64,000 bases of DNA. Source: Streptomyces eurocidicus (GTDB lineage Bacteria > Actinomycetota > Actinomycetes > Streptomycetales > Streptomycetaceae). A program made the translations under genes and the position numbers. Within the stretch, counting starts at the first letter, position 1; every line of letters starts with the position of its first letter. The DNA is taken from positions 124,001 to 188,000 of the forward strand of contig NZ_LGUI01000006.1 of assembly GCF_002891295.1 (NCBI RefSeq), read 5' to 3'. The notes beneath the pieces are model-generated. The model ran no database searches. It had not been told where the DNA came from and saw only the letters and a list, made by a program, of their open reading frames with translations. This document shows positions 39,057-47,908 of this stretch, piece by piece.

Positions 39057-41399
39057 TCACTTCCGCATGACCGCGGGCTCCTGGCGGCGCAGCAGCCGCA
39101 CGACGATCAGGCCGAAGAGGGCCGACAGGACCACCATCATCGCCATGTCGAGCAGCCAGACGCCCGCGCTGTGACCGAAGAGCGGATCGGTGGTCAGCTT
39201 GCCCGGGACGAGGCGCTCCACGTCGAGCGTGCCGCCCATCGCGCCCAGCGCCCAGCGCGACGGCACGAGCCAGGAGAGCTGGCCCAGGACGGCCACACCG
39301 GCCAGCTTGAGGAACGCGCCGCAGAAGACGACCTGGACGATGGCGAGGAGCACCAGCAGCGGCATGGTGACCTCCTCCTTGCTCACCAGCGCCGACACCA
39401 GCAGGCCGAGCATCATGGCGGTGAAGGACAGCAGCGCGACGGCGAGGGCGATCTCCACGAGCGGTGGCATGAGGACGCCCTTGCCCCCGGGTGCGGAGGT
39501 ACGGACGCCGAAGAGGGCGACGAGGGTCAGGACGACTGCCTGGCAGACGGTGACCAGGCCCAGGACGACGACCTTCGACATCAGATAGGCGGACCGGGAC
39601 AGGCCGACGGCCCGTTCACGGCGGTAGATGGCGCGTTCCTTGACCAGTTCGCGGACGGCGTTGGCGGCGCCGGTCAGGACGCCGCCGACGCACAGGATCA
39701 GCAGGACGTTCATCGCGTTCTCGGTATTGAGCCGGCTGCCCGCGAGCGCCCGCGCCATGGCGCCCATCACGAACGGCAGGGCGATCATGATGGCGAGGAA
39801 GGTGCGGTCGGCCGTCAGCGCGGCGGTGTAACGGCGCACCAGGGTGCGCAACTGGGCGCCCCAGCTCTGGGCCTTGAGCGGAGCGGGGGCGGGCACGGGC
39901 GCGGGGACCCCGCCGAGGTGGGGCTGTTCGGTGGCGGCGCCGACGTACTGGCGGTACTGCGGCGAGGCGCGGTAGAGGCCCGCCCAGTCCCGGTCCTTGT
40001 CGTTCTCGAACGCCTCGAACGCCTCGGGCCAGCGGGGCTGCCCGAAGAACGGGAGGGTCTCCTCCGGCGGGCCGTAGTAGGCGGTGCGGCCGCCGGGGGC
40101 GAGGACCAGCAGCCGGTCGCACAGGTCGAGGCTGAGGACGCTGTGGGTGACGACGATGACGGTGCGGCCGTCGTCGGCGAGCTTGCGCAGCATGGTCATC
40201 ACGGACCGGTCCATGCCCGGGTCGAGGCCCGAGGTGGGCTCGTCGAGGAAGAGCAGGGAGGGCTTCGTGAGCAGTTCGAGGGCCACGCTGACGCGCTTGC
40301 GCTGGCCGCCGGAGAGGCTGTGGATGGGCTGGTCGACGCGCTGCTGGAGACCGAGTTCGCCGATCACCTCGTCGACCCGGGCCCGGCGTTCGGCCTTGGC
40401 GGTGTCGCCGGGGAAGCGGAGCTCGGCCGCGTAGCCGAGGGCGCGGCGCACGCTGAGCTGGGTGTGCAGGATGTCGTCCTGCGGTACGAGGCCGATGCGC
40501 GCGCGGAGCTCGGCGTAGTCGTGGTAGAGGTCGCGGCCGTCGTAGAGCACGGTGCCGCGGTCGGCGGGGCGCAGCCCGGTGAGGGCGTTGAGGAGCGTGG
40601 ACTTGCCGGCGCCGCTGGGTCCGACGACGGCGAGGAGGCACTTGGCGCCGACGGGGAAGGAGACGTCGTCGAGGAGGGTCTTGCGGTCCTTGCCGACCTG
40701 GACGGTGAGGTCCTGGACGTCGAGGGAGACCTCGCCGGTGTCGACGTACTCCTGGAGCTGGTCGCCGACGAGGCAGAAGGCGGAGTGCCCGATGCCGACG
40801 ATGTCGCCGGGGCGCACCGGCGCGCGGTGCACAAGACCGCCGTTGAGGTAGGTGCCGTTGTGGCTGCCGAGGTCGACGATCTCGTAACCGCCGGCGGGCA
40901 GGGCGTGCAGCTCGGCGTGGCGGCGGGAGACGACGAGGTCGTCGACGGTGAGGTCGTTCTCGGCGCCGCGGCCGATGTGGACCGTGCGGGAGGGCAGCGG
41001 GCGTACGGAGGTGGGCTGCCGGAAGGTGCCGGTGGCGGCGGGGAGCGACACGGACGAGGGACGGCGCGCCGGGGGCGGGGGCGGTCCCTTGAGGACGGCG
41101 GCGGGGCCGTCGGCGGGGTTGCCGAAGCGGAGGACGCTGCCGGGGCCGACGTCCACGGCGCTCACCCGGCGGCCCTCGGCCCAGGTGCCGTTGGTGCTGC
41201 CGGTGTCCTCGACCGTCCAGTGGTCGCCCACGGGGCGCAGGATCGCGTGGTGCCACGAGACGCGTGCGTCCCGCAGCACGATGTCGCTCAGGGGATCGCG
41301 CCCCACCTGATAGCTCCGGCCCGGACTCATCGTGCGCGAGCCGCCGTCGGCCTCGACGACGAGTTCGGGGGCGGAGGGCGCGACCTGCCGCTCTCCCAT
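39057..41399 (-). CDS. ABC-2 transporter with two N-terminal FHA domains
   Basis: A 780-residue fusion. FHA domain 1 (residues ~10-100) has GRDPLSD, SWHHAIL and TGSTNGTW; FHA domain 2 (~135-215) has GRGAENDL, SRRHAEL and LGSHNGTYLNG. The ATPase (~235-460) has VGPSGAGKSTLL, LSGGQRKRVSVAL and LLFLDEPTSGLDP. The last ~270 residues form an ABC-2 permease with about six segments (EC-G loop region ALPFVMGAMARAL). FHA domains read phosphothreonine, so the transporter is probably controlled by the adjacent kinase. A TAAAAT box lies just upstream of the ATG at 41399 and no ribosome binding site is visible, suggesting a leaderless transcript. Cargo unknown. Confidence 0.9.
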   Translation of the reverse strand: MGERQVAPSAPELVVEADGGSRTMSPGRSYQVGRDPLSDIVLRDARVSWHHAILRPVGDHWTVEDTGSTNGTWAEGRRVSAVDVGPGSVLRFGNPADGPAAVLKGPPPPPARRPSSVSLPAATGTFRQPTSVRPLPSRTVHIGRGAENDLTVDDLVVSRRHAELHALPAGGYEIVDLGSHNGTYLNGGLVHRAPVRPGDIVGIGHSAFCLVGDQLQEYVDTGEVSLDVQDLTVQVGKDRKTLLDDVSFPVGAKCLLAVVGPSGAGKSTLLNALTGLRPADRGTVLYDGRDLYHDYAELRARIGLVPQDDILHTQLSVRRALGYAAELRFPGDTAKAERRARVDEVIGELGLQQRVDQPIHSLSGGQRKRVSVALELLTKPSLLFLDEPTSGLDPGMDRSVMTMLRKLADDGRTVIVVTHSVLSLDLCDRLLVLAPGGRTAYYGPPEETLPFFGQPRWPEAFEAFENDKDRDWAGLYRASPQYRQYVGAATEQPHLGGVPAPVPAPAPLKAQSWGAQLRTLVRRYTAALTADRTFLAIMIALPFVMGAMARALAGSRLNTENAMNVLLILCVGGVLTGAANAVRELVKERAIYRRERAVGLSRSAYLMSKVVVLGLVTVCQAVVLTLVALFGVRTSAPGGKGVLMPPLVEIALAVALLSFTAMMLGLLVSALVSKEEVTMPLLVLLAIVQVVFCGAFLKLAGVAVLGQLSWLVPSRWALGAMGGTLDVERLVPGKLTTDPLFGHSAGVWLLDMAMMVVLSALFGLIVVRLLRRQEPAVMRK

Positions 41400-41486
41400 A
41401 CCCGGTATTTTACGGCGGGCAGCGCGCCCCCGCCTTCCGGCGACCGTGACCTCGGGGTGCGCCGGGCCGGTGGAGGGAGACCCCTG

Positions 41487-41906
41487 GTGAGCGCGGAGCG
41501 CGAGCGGCTGCCGGTGTTCGTCTACGGGACGTTGCGTCCCGGGCAGCGGAACCACTCGGCCTTCCTCCGGGGGCGGACGGTCGCGGAGGAACCGGCCCGG
41601 ATGCGGGGGGCGGTGCTCTTCGAGGGGCCGGGGTATCCGTACGCGGTGCCGGACGCGACGGGGGAGGTCTTCGGGGACCTGGTGTTCCTGGCGGCGGACC
41701 AGCACGACGGGGTGCTGGCCGCGCTGGACCGGCTGGAGGGGAGTCTGCCCGGCGGGGCGGGGCGGCATTACGTGCGCGTCGAACGCCCGGTGCTGCCCGC
41801 GGGCGGCGGGACGGTGCGCGCCTGGGTGTACCTGGCGGGGGACGAGGTGGCGCGGCGGTTGCGGGCGGTGGGGACCCGGATCCAGGGCGGCCGCTGGCCG
41901 GTGTGA
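41487..41906 (+). CDS. Gamma-glutamylcyclotransferase-like (AIG2) protein
   Basis: A 139-residue single-domain protein. PVFVYGTLRPGQRNHS is the GGCT substrate loop (YGTLRPG), and the acidic catalytic residue is expected in the LDRLEGS region. The usual reaction is release of 5-oxoproline from gamma-glutamyl peptides. GGAGGGAG precedes the GTG at 41487. It is divergent from the FHA-ABC gene. Cytosolic. Confidence 0.85.
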   Translation: MSAERERLPVFVYGTLRPGQRNHSAFLRGRTVAEEPARMRGAVLFEGPGYPYAVPDATGEVFGDLVFLAADQHDGVLAALDRLEGSLPGGAGRHYVRVERPVLPAGGGTVRAWVYLAGDEVARRLRAVGTRIQGGRWPV

Positions 41907-42000
41907 CGGTTGCCGCTGCGCGGGGCCTTGTCCCCACCCCGCCCCTTCCCGTAACCGGGGGCTCCGCCCCCGGGCCCCCTTTTCCGCGCTCCGCGCGGTG

Positions 42001-42048
42001 TCCTCAATCGCCGGACGGGCTGATTTCAGCCCGTCCGGCGATTGAGGA
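42001..42048. repeat. Palindromic intergenic repeat, also a terminator
   Basis: A perfect inverted repeat with 23-bp arms and a 2-nt centre; each arm contains CAATCGCCGGACGGGCTGA. This sequence recurs widely in Streptomyces intergenic regions in my experience. A half copy occurs in this window at 44346-44366. It lies 94 bases after the cyclotransferase gene and could terminate it. Confidence 0.85.
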
Positions 42049-42401
42049 CATTCGGGAAGGGGCGGGGTGGGGAAATAGCCCGCCGCAGGCGCACCTAGGG
42101 AAAACCACCGTCCCCGTCTCACATCGTGAGCAGTTCCCACGAGACGTCAACCTCCCCGCGAGTTGACCCGTCTTCACCTGCGAGTCGACGGCACGTCACC
42201 GCCCCCTCACCGTCCGTTCGTTCAATGTAAACAGTTGATCAACTGTACGGACATTGTGAAATTTCCACTTTTCGTGGGCATGCCAATTCGGGCAGAGTCC
42301 TCCGCGGGACCACAGGTTCCCGCGGTACGCCGGAGACGGCGCCGCGCGCATGCAGGCGGCGGGCACGTCCCGTACCGCCCTCACGACAAGGGCGCTGAAC
42401 A
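42049..42401. other. Promoter region of the M4 protease gene
   Basis: No gene. It becomes AT-rich from about 42215 and includes the palindrome at 42231-42246 and probably the promoter of the protease gene. Confidence 0.5.
42231..42246. promoter_or_regulatory. 16-bp palindrome upstream of the protease gene
   Basis: ACAGTTGATCAACTGT is a perfect palindrome in an AT-rich patch, 156 bases before the M4 protease start. Likely a repressor site; the regulator is unknown. Confidence 0.55.
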
Positions 42402-44216
42402 GTGCGTATATCCCCCACGAACCACAGACGAATAGTCACCGCCGCCGTCGCCGTGGTGACCGCCGCGACCATGGCGGGCACCGCCTTCGCGGCCACGCCC
42501 GACGAGGTCAGGGAGGCCGCCCGCGCCTCCTCCATATCCGCCTCGCGCACCGCCGCCAACGCCTCGCTCATCAAGGCCGCCGGCGCCGCCGCCCTCTCGC
42601 ACGCCGCCGAGACCGGGGTCGGCAAGGACGACACCCTCAAGGTGAAGGACACCCTCGTCGACCCGGAGGGCAAGCGGCACGTCCGCTTCACCCGCGTCTA
42701 CCGCGGCGTCCCCGTCGTCGGCGGCGACCTCGTCGTCCACCTCGACGCCAAGCAGAACTACCTGGGCGTCACCCGCGCGATCCAGCACAAGGTCTCCCTC
42801 TCCTCGGTCACCCCCAAGCTGACGGCGCCGCAGGCCGCGGCCAAGGCCGCCGGGGCCGCCAAGGGCTCCGCCGCCAAGACGGAGCTGGTCGTCGACGTCC
42901 GGGGCGGCAAGTCCGTCCTGGCCTACCGGGTGACCGTCACCGACAGCCGTACGCAGGAGACCGGCGGCCTCCACTCCGTGGTCGTGGACGCCACCTCCGG
43001 CACGGTGCTCAGCGACACCCCGCTGACCGACGCCTTCATCTCCCCCAAGCTCCGGAACAAGCTGCGCAGCCAGGGCAAGCAGGCCACCCCCAGCACCGGC
43101 CCCAAGGCCGCGCCGCCGCGCAAGGTGCAGCCGGACGCGGGCTTCCCGGCCCGGGCCGACGGCACCGGCGCCTCGTTCTTCGCCGGGAACGTCCCCCTCG
43201 TCACCACGCAGACCGCCAAGGACTCCTTCGTACTGAAGGACCCCAGCCGCGGCGGCGGGGAGACCCGTGACGCCGGTGGCAAGGAGCTCAACTACTTCTC
43301 CGAGGGGAAGGCGCTCACCGACGGCGACAACCGCTGGGGCAACGGCACGACCTCCGACTCCGCCACCGCCGCCGTGGACGCGCAGTACGGCATCACCAGC
43401 ACCTTCGACTACTACAAGAGCACCTTCGGGCGCGACGGCATCAAGAACGACGGCGCCGGCCCGCACGCCCTGGTGCACTTCGGCGACAAGGTCGGCAACG
43501 CCTTCTGGTCCCCCGACTGCTCCTGCATGCTCTACGGCGACGGCGATGGAGAAACGTTCAAGCAGCCGCTGGTCGCCCTGGACGTCACCGGTCACGAGCT
43601 GAGCCACGGCGTGATCGAGGCGACGGCCGACTTCCAGCCGACCCGGGTCGACGCCCGGCAGAACCAGTTCGGCGAGGCCGGCTCGCTCAACGAGTCGCTC
43701 GCCGACATCTTCGGCACCGGCGTCGAGTTCCGCACCAACAACGCCGGCAACCCGCCGAACTACCTGCTCGGCGAGAAGCTCGGCCTGGAGCAGAAGTTCC
43801 TGCGCCGCATGGACAAGCCCTCCATGGACGTCCTTGAAGGCACCGTCGACTACTGGGACGCCGACTCCTTCGACCGCGAGGTGCACGCGGGCTCGGGCGT
43901 CTCCTCCCACGCCTTCTACCTACTGGCCGAGGGCAGCGGCAAGAAGACCGTCGGCGGCGTGGAGTACGACTCCCCCACGTACGACGGCAAGGCCGTCAGC
44001 GGCATCGGCCGGGAGAAGGCCGAGCAGATCTTCTACCGCGCCCTGACCCGCTACATGGTCTCGACGACGGACTTCCACGAGGCCCGCACGGCCACCCTCC
44101 AGGCGGCCGCGGACATGTACGGCGCGAACGGCACCGAGTACGCGGCGGTCGACCGGGCCTGGGCCGCGGTCAACGTCACGGCCGGGAACACCCCCAAGGA
44201 GTCGGTCAAGCGCTGA
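42402..44216 (+). CDS. Secreted M4-family (thermolysin-like) metalloprotease
   Basis: A 604-residue prepropeptidase. Signal peptide to about residue 30 (VTAAVAVVTAATMAGTAFA), then a FTP/PepSY-type propeptide to about 215 (VRFTRVYRGVPVVGGDLVVH), then the catalytic domain. Zinc motif VTGHELSHGVIEA, third ligand Glu in GSLNESLADIFG, and the proton-donor His in REVHAGSGVSSHAFY are all intact. It is expected to be exported and self-activated, acting as a neutral protease in nutrient scavenging. GTG at 42402. A strong terminator follows. Confidence 0.93.
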   Translation: MRISPTNHRRIVTAAVAVVTAATMAGTAFAATPDEVREAARASSISASRTAANASLIKAAGAAALSHAAETGVGKDDTLKVKDTLVDPEGKRHVRFTRVYRGVPVVGGDLVVHLDAKQNYLGVTRAIQHKVSLSSVTPKLTAPQAAAKAAGAAKGSAAKTELVVDVRGGKSVLAYRVTVTDSRTQETGGLHSVVVDATSGTVLSDTPLTDAFISPKLRNKLRSQGKQATPSTGPKAAPPRKVQPDAGFPARADGTGASFFAGNVPLVTTQTAKDSFVLKDPSRGGGETRDAGGKELNYFSEGKALTDGDNRWGNGTTSDSATAAVDAQYGITSTFDYYKSTFGRDGIKNDGAGPHALVHFGDKVGNAFWSPDCSCMLYGDGDGETFKQPLVALDVTGHELSHGVIEATADFQPTRVDARQNQFGEAGSLNESLADIFGTGVEFRTNNAGNPPNYLLGEKLGLEQKFLRRMDKPSMDVLEGTVDYWDADSFDREVHAGSGVSSHAFYLLAEGSGKKTVGGVEYDSPTYDGKAVSGIGREKAEQIFYRALTRYMVSTTDFHEARTATLQAAADMYGANGTEYAAVDRAWAAVNVTAGNTPKESVKR

Positions 44217-44240
44217 CCCGGGCAGCGGCTCACCGACGTC

Positions 44241-44274
44241 CCCCCGGGGCACCACATCGGCGGTGCCCCGGGGG
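44241..44274. terminator. Hairpin terminator
   Basis: A 13-bp stem (CCCCCGGGGCACC) with an 8-nt loop followed by CTTTCCTTTC, 24 bases after the protease stop. Confidence 0.85.
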
Positions 44275-44345
44275 CTTTCCTTTCGCTCTTCCCCGCCCTT
44301 TCCCCCGCCTCCGGCGCACGGTGCGGGGCCGGGCCGCGGACCCGG

Positions 44346-44366
44346 TCCTCAACCGCCGGACGGGCC
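44346..44366. repeat. Half copy of the palindromic intergenic repeat
   Basis: TCCTCAACCGCCGGACGGGC closely matches one arm of the repeat at 42001. It overlaps the 3' end of the MocR-like gene and supplies its stop codon. Confidence 0.6.
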
Positions 44367-45827
44367 GGATCCCCGGGCGGGCCGAGGCGGCCGCGGGGCC
44401 GGCACGGGGGTGGCGGCGAGGTCACGCGTGTGGTGTTCCCACGCGGCGGCGAGGCGGTCGACGGCGGCCTCCAGCCGGTGCGGCGGCTCGGCGAACGACA
44501 GGCGGACGCCCGCGTGGTGGCGCCCGTCGACGCAGTGGGCCGCCCCGGGGGCGACGATGACGCCGTAGCGGGCCGCCAGATGCGCGTAGGTCTCGCTGTC
44601 GGCCACCGGCACCGTGACCCACAGCGAGAGACCGGCGGCGGGCGGCTCGGGCCGCCAGGCCGGCAGATGCCGGGCGAGGAGCCCGAGCAGCAGCTCGCTG
44701 CGGCCGCGCAGGACCGCCCGCCGGGCCTCGGACCAGGGTTCGTCGACCACCCGCAGCAGATGGGTGGCGAGCGTCTGCGCGGGGACCCCCGGCGCGCGGT
44801 CGTGGACGGAGCGCAGCCGCAGCAGCCGTTCGTGGAGCGGAGCCGGGGCGCGGATCCAGCCGACGCGCAGTCCCGCCCACAACATCCGGGACAGCGAACC
44901 GACGGCGACGACGCCGTCGTCGGCCGCCGCCAGGGGCGGGGCGGGCACGGGGTCCGGGCCGAGGACGAGACCCGCCCGCGCGAGGTCCTCCACGAGGAGC
45001 GCGCCGGTACGGCGAGCCGTGTGCAGCAGCGTCTCGCGCCGGGCCGCCGGCAGGGCCGCGGTCTCCGCGTAGACGACCGGGGCGGGCGACCGGGCGGCCG
45101 CACGGAGAACGGCCTGGGCGTCGAGGCCCCACCGGTCGGCGGCCACCGTGAGCGGCCTCGCGCCCCGGCCGGAGAGCGCCGCGAGCAGGTCCGCCGAGGT
45201 GGGGCACCCGGTCACGACCGTACGACCGGGCCCCGCGACCGCCTCGGCGACCAGCCGCAGCGCCTGCCGCGTCCCCGACGTCACGATCAACTGCCCGGCC
45301 GTGGTGGGCAGCCGGAGCCGGTCGGTGAGATGGGCGGCGAGGGCCGTGCGCAGCCGGAGCGTGCCCTCGGGGTGCAGGCCGTGGTCGCGGGCGTCGGCGA
45401 GAAGGTCGACCCCGGTCACGGAGGGCAGGTGGGAAGTGTCCGCCGGTACGGACAGCGAAAGGTCGATCGCCTCGCCGGCACCGGCCAGCCGACGGCGCAA
45501 CAGCGCGGCGGCGGGGTCCTCCCGCACCCGGCCCGGTTCCTCGCGGGGCCTCGGGGAGCGTACGTACGTGCCGGAGCCCTGGAGCCGTCCCACGAGACCG
45601 GCCGCCGCCAGTTCCTCGTAGCCGCGCACGACCGTGCCCCGGCTCACCGCGAGGGCGTCGGCCAGCGGGCGTTCGGCGGGCAGCCGGTCACCGGCGGTGA
45701 TCAGACGGCGCTCCACCGCGTCGGTGAGCGCCGCGGCGATGCGCCGGTAGCGCGGTCCCGGCCGGTCACACCAGCCGTCCAGCACCACGCGCACCCACCA
45801 GCCGACGTCCCGCTCCCTCTGGTCCAT
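44349..45827 (-). CDS. MocR-like (GntR-aminotransferase) regulator lacking the PLP lysine
   Basis: A 492-residue protein. The N-terminal GntR winged helix (ALTDAVERRLITAGDRLPAE, then LADALAVSRGTVVRGYEEL) is fused to a fold-type I aminotransferase-like domain. In the family the PLP Lys lies in GSFSK; here the matching segment is VGSLSRMLWAGLRVGW, with Arg instead of Lys. The Asp/Tyr that contact PLP (usually EDDYDSEF) are replaced by VEDLARAGLVLG. PLP binding by Schiff base is therefore unlikely, though DNA binding should be intact. It is divergent from the SCO6745-like gene and may regulate it. Confidence 0.85.
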   Translation of the reverse strand: MDQRERDVGWWVRVVLDGWCDRPGPRYRRIAAALTDAVERRLITAGDRLPAERPLADALAVSRGTVVRGYEELAAAGLVGRLQGSGTYVRSPRPREEPGRVREDPAAALLRRRLAGAGEAIDLSLSVPADTSHLPSVTGVDLLADARDHGLHPEGTLRLRTALAAHLTDRLRLPTTAGQLIVTSGTRQALRLVAEAVAGPGRTVVTGCPTSADLLAALSGRGARPLTVAADRWGLDAQAVLRAAARSPAPVVYAETAALPAARRETLLHTARRTGALLVEDLARAGLVLGPDPVPAPPLAAADDGVVAVGSLSRMLWAGLRVGWIRAPAPLHERLLRLRSVHDRAPGVPAQTLATHLLRVVDEPWSEARRAVLRGRSELLLGLLARHLPAWRPEPPAAGLSLWVTVPVADSETYAHLAARYGVIVAPGAAHCVDGRHHAGVRLSFAEPPHRLEAAVDRLAAAWEHHTRDLAATPVPAPRPPRPARGSGPSGG

Positions 45828-46021
45828 TCACCGAAATTGGCACTGTCCCCGCGCGATGGCAAGAGCGATGCTGGCGACGCCCGACCGGAGGAGAGCCTGC
45901 TACGGCCCCTCCGCCTCACCACCGAGACGGGCAAGGAGTCCCCGGCCCCGGAACGGGGGAGCGGGGCCGGGGACTCCTCCACCGCCCGGGGCCCGCCCCG
46001 GCACCCCACCGGGAGGACCTC

Positions 46022-46882
46022 ATGGACCCGAGCCCCACGCTGGCCAGACGCTTCTGGGAAGCGGTCGAACCCCTGCACTCCGTGGTCTACTTCACGCCCG
46101 AGCCCGCCGACGCCGCCCGCGCGCTGGGCCTGCGGGGCTGGTGGACGGGGTACTTCACCGGGCGCGTCGCCCCGCTGGGACCGCTCGGCGCCGTGCCCGC
46201 GACCGCCGTCCTCTACGGCTTCGCGCCGGACATGGTGGCGCGGGCACTGCCCGGCGCCTGGGACCGCGCGACGCCGGACGCCGTGCTGCGCGCTCGTCTC
46301 GACGCGGTGGGGGCGGCCCTGGAACGTACGCTGCCGCCGGGCTCCGGCGACCGGCTGGCCGCCCTCACGGAGCTCCTCGAACACGCGGCGGCGGCCTGTC
46401 ACTTCGACGGCAGGCCGCTGGCCGCCGGCTGGTCCCTGGTACGCCCGCCGGCCCCCGTCGCGGTGCGGGCGTGGCTGGCCGCGACCGTGCTGCGCGAGCA
46501 CCGGGGTGACGGGCACGTCCTGGCCGCCGTCCACGCCGGGCTGCGCGGGCTGGACGCCACCCTCACGCACGTGGCCACCGGCGCCGTGCCCCGGGCGCTC
46601 TTCGAGGCCCACCGGGGGTGGACGGAGGCGGACTGGGAGGCCAGTCGGCGCAGGCTGCGGGCGCGCGGCCTGCTGGACCGCGACGAGCGGCTGACCCGGG
46701 CGGGCGGGGTGCTGCGGCGGCAGCTGGAGGAGGCCACCGACCGGCTCGCCGCCGACCCGGTGGCGGCGCTCGGCGCGTCCGGTGTCGAGGAGGCGATCCG
46801 GCTGGCCGTGCCGCTCAGCCGGCACCTCGTCGACACCGGTGTCGTCCCGGTGCCCAACCCGGTGGGGGTGCCCCGGCCCTGA
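46022..46882 (+). CDS. SCO6745-family protein (MarR-like HTH)
   Basis: A 286-residue protein. The opening ARRFWEAVEPLHSVVYFTPE and the later GLRGWWTGYFTGRVAPLGP are the hallmarks of the SCO6745 family. The last third has a winged-helix look (DWEASRRRLRARGLLDRDER, LTRAGGVLRRQLEEATD), which is why members are sometimes called MarR-like. Function unknown. It is divergent from the MocR-like gene and convergent with the XRE regulator. No signal or membrane segments. Confidence 0.82.
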   Translation: MDPSPTLARRFWEAVEPLHSVVYFTPEPADAARALGLRGWWTGYFTGRVAPLGPLGAVPATAVLYGFAPDMVARALPGAWDRATPDAVLRARLDAVGAALERTLPPGSGDRLAALTELLEHAAAACHFDGRPLAAGWSLVRPPAPVAVRAWLAATVLREHRGDGHVLAAVHAGLRGLDATLTHVATGAVPRALFEAHRGWTEADWEASRRRLRARGLLDRDERLTRAGGVLRRQLEEATDRLAADPVAALGASGVEEAIRLAVPLSRHLVDTGVVPVPNPVGVPRP

Positions 46883-46899
46883 CCGGGCGGCAGCGGGGC

Positions 46900-47775
46900 C
46901 TACGTACCGGGCTGCGGCGACGGCTGCGGGCGTGCCGCCGGGTCCAGGGTCCAGCTGGCCAGCAGCCGCAGGGACTCGGCGGACGGGGAGCCGGGCTCGG
47001 CGTGATAGGTGATCAGCTGCTGGCCGGAGTCGGCGGGCAGCACCAGGGATTCGCACGAGAGGGTCAGCTCCCCCACGACGGGGTGGTGCAGCCGCTTGAC
47101 CCCGAAGCACTTGTCCCGCACGTCGTGGGCGGCCCACAGGCCCCGGAACTCCTCGCTCTTGACGGACAGCTCCCCCACCAGCGCGCACAGCCCGGGGTCG
47201 TCGGGGTAACAGCCGGCCTCCAGGCGCAGCAGGGCGACGATGTCGGCCGCCTTGCGCTCCCATTCCACGTACAGGTCGCGGGAGCCGGGGTCGAGGAAGA
47301 TCTGCCAGGCCATGTTGCGCTGCGGGGCGGGCACGGCGGCGAGGTCGCCGAGGAGCGCGCACGCCATGCGGTTCCAGCCGATGATGTCGAGCCGCCGCCC
47401 GAGGACGTAGGCCGGGACGCTGTCCATGGCGTCGATGAGGTGCTGCACGGCCGGCCGGACGCGCTGCGGGCGGCTGGGGGCCCGGCGGGACCGGGTGACC
47501 GGACGGGACAGGTGCGTGAGGTGGTCCCGCTCGGCCCGGTTCAGCCGGAGGGCGCCCGCGATGGCGTCGAGCACCCCGGCCGAGACGTTCTGCCCCCTGC
47601 CCTGCTCCAGGCGCGTGTAGTAGGTGACGCTGACCCCGGCCAGCTGCGCCAGCTCCTCCCGGCGCAGCCCGGGTACCCGCCGCCGGCCGCCGTGCGGCGT
47701 CAGGCCGACGTCCTCGGGGCTGAGGCGGGCTCGGCGGGAGCGGAGGAACTCGCTCAGTTCGGTGCGCTGGTCCAT
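46900..47775 (-). CDS. XRE/MmyB-like transcriptional regulator
   Basis: A 291-residue protein. The HTH is RREELAQLAGVSVTYYTRLE, followed by QGRGQNVSAGVLDAIAGALR. The C-terminal PAS-like MmyB domain (PAYVLGRRLDIIGWNRMACA, then LVGELSVKSEEFRGLWAAHD) is the fatty-acid or ligand pocket of this family. ATG at 47775. It is divergent from the alcohol dehydrogenase gene (134-base gap), an arrangement repeated widely in streptomycetes in which the MmyB-type regulator controls the neighbouring oxidoreductase. Confidence 0.9.
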   Translation of the reverse strand: MDQRTELSEFLRSRRARLSPEDVGLTPHGGRRRVPGLRREELAQLAGVSVTYYTRLEQGRGQNVSAGVLDAIAGALRLNRAERDHLTHLSRPVTRSRRAPSRPQRVRPAVQHLIDAMDSVPAYVLGRRLDIIGWNRMACALLGDLAAVPAPQRNMAWQIFLDPGSRDLYVEWERKAADIVALLRLEAGCYPDDPGLCALVGELSVKSEEFRGLWAAHDVRDKCFGVKRLHHPVVGELTLSCESLVLPADSGQQLITYHAEPGSPSAESLRLLASWTLDPAARPQPSPQPGT

Positions 47776-47908
47776 GGCCCCAGTATGCGGGGCGTTCCCG
47801 CAGGCCAGGGTGGCACTGTCAGGGATAGTCACGGCAGGAGCAGGCACACCGAGACTAGGCTCGGCCGGGTCCTGGCTAGCCTCGCCGGACGGCCGCATCC
47901 TTGGCCCC

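Noticed and set aside
38748..41906. A 1052-codon plus-strand frame opposite the FHA-ABC gene
   Set aside because: It is antisense to a gene with complete FHA and ABC motifs. Only its last 139 codons (from GTG 41487) form a real protein.
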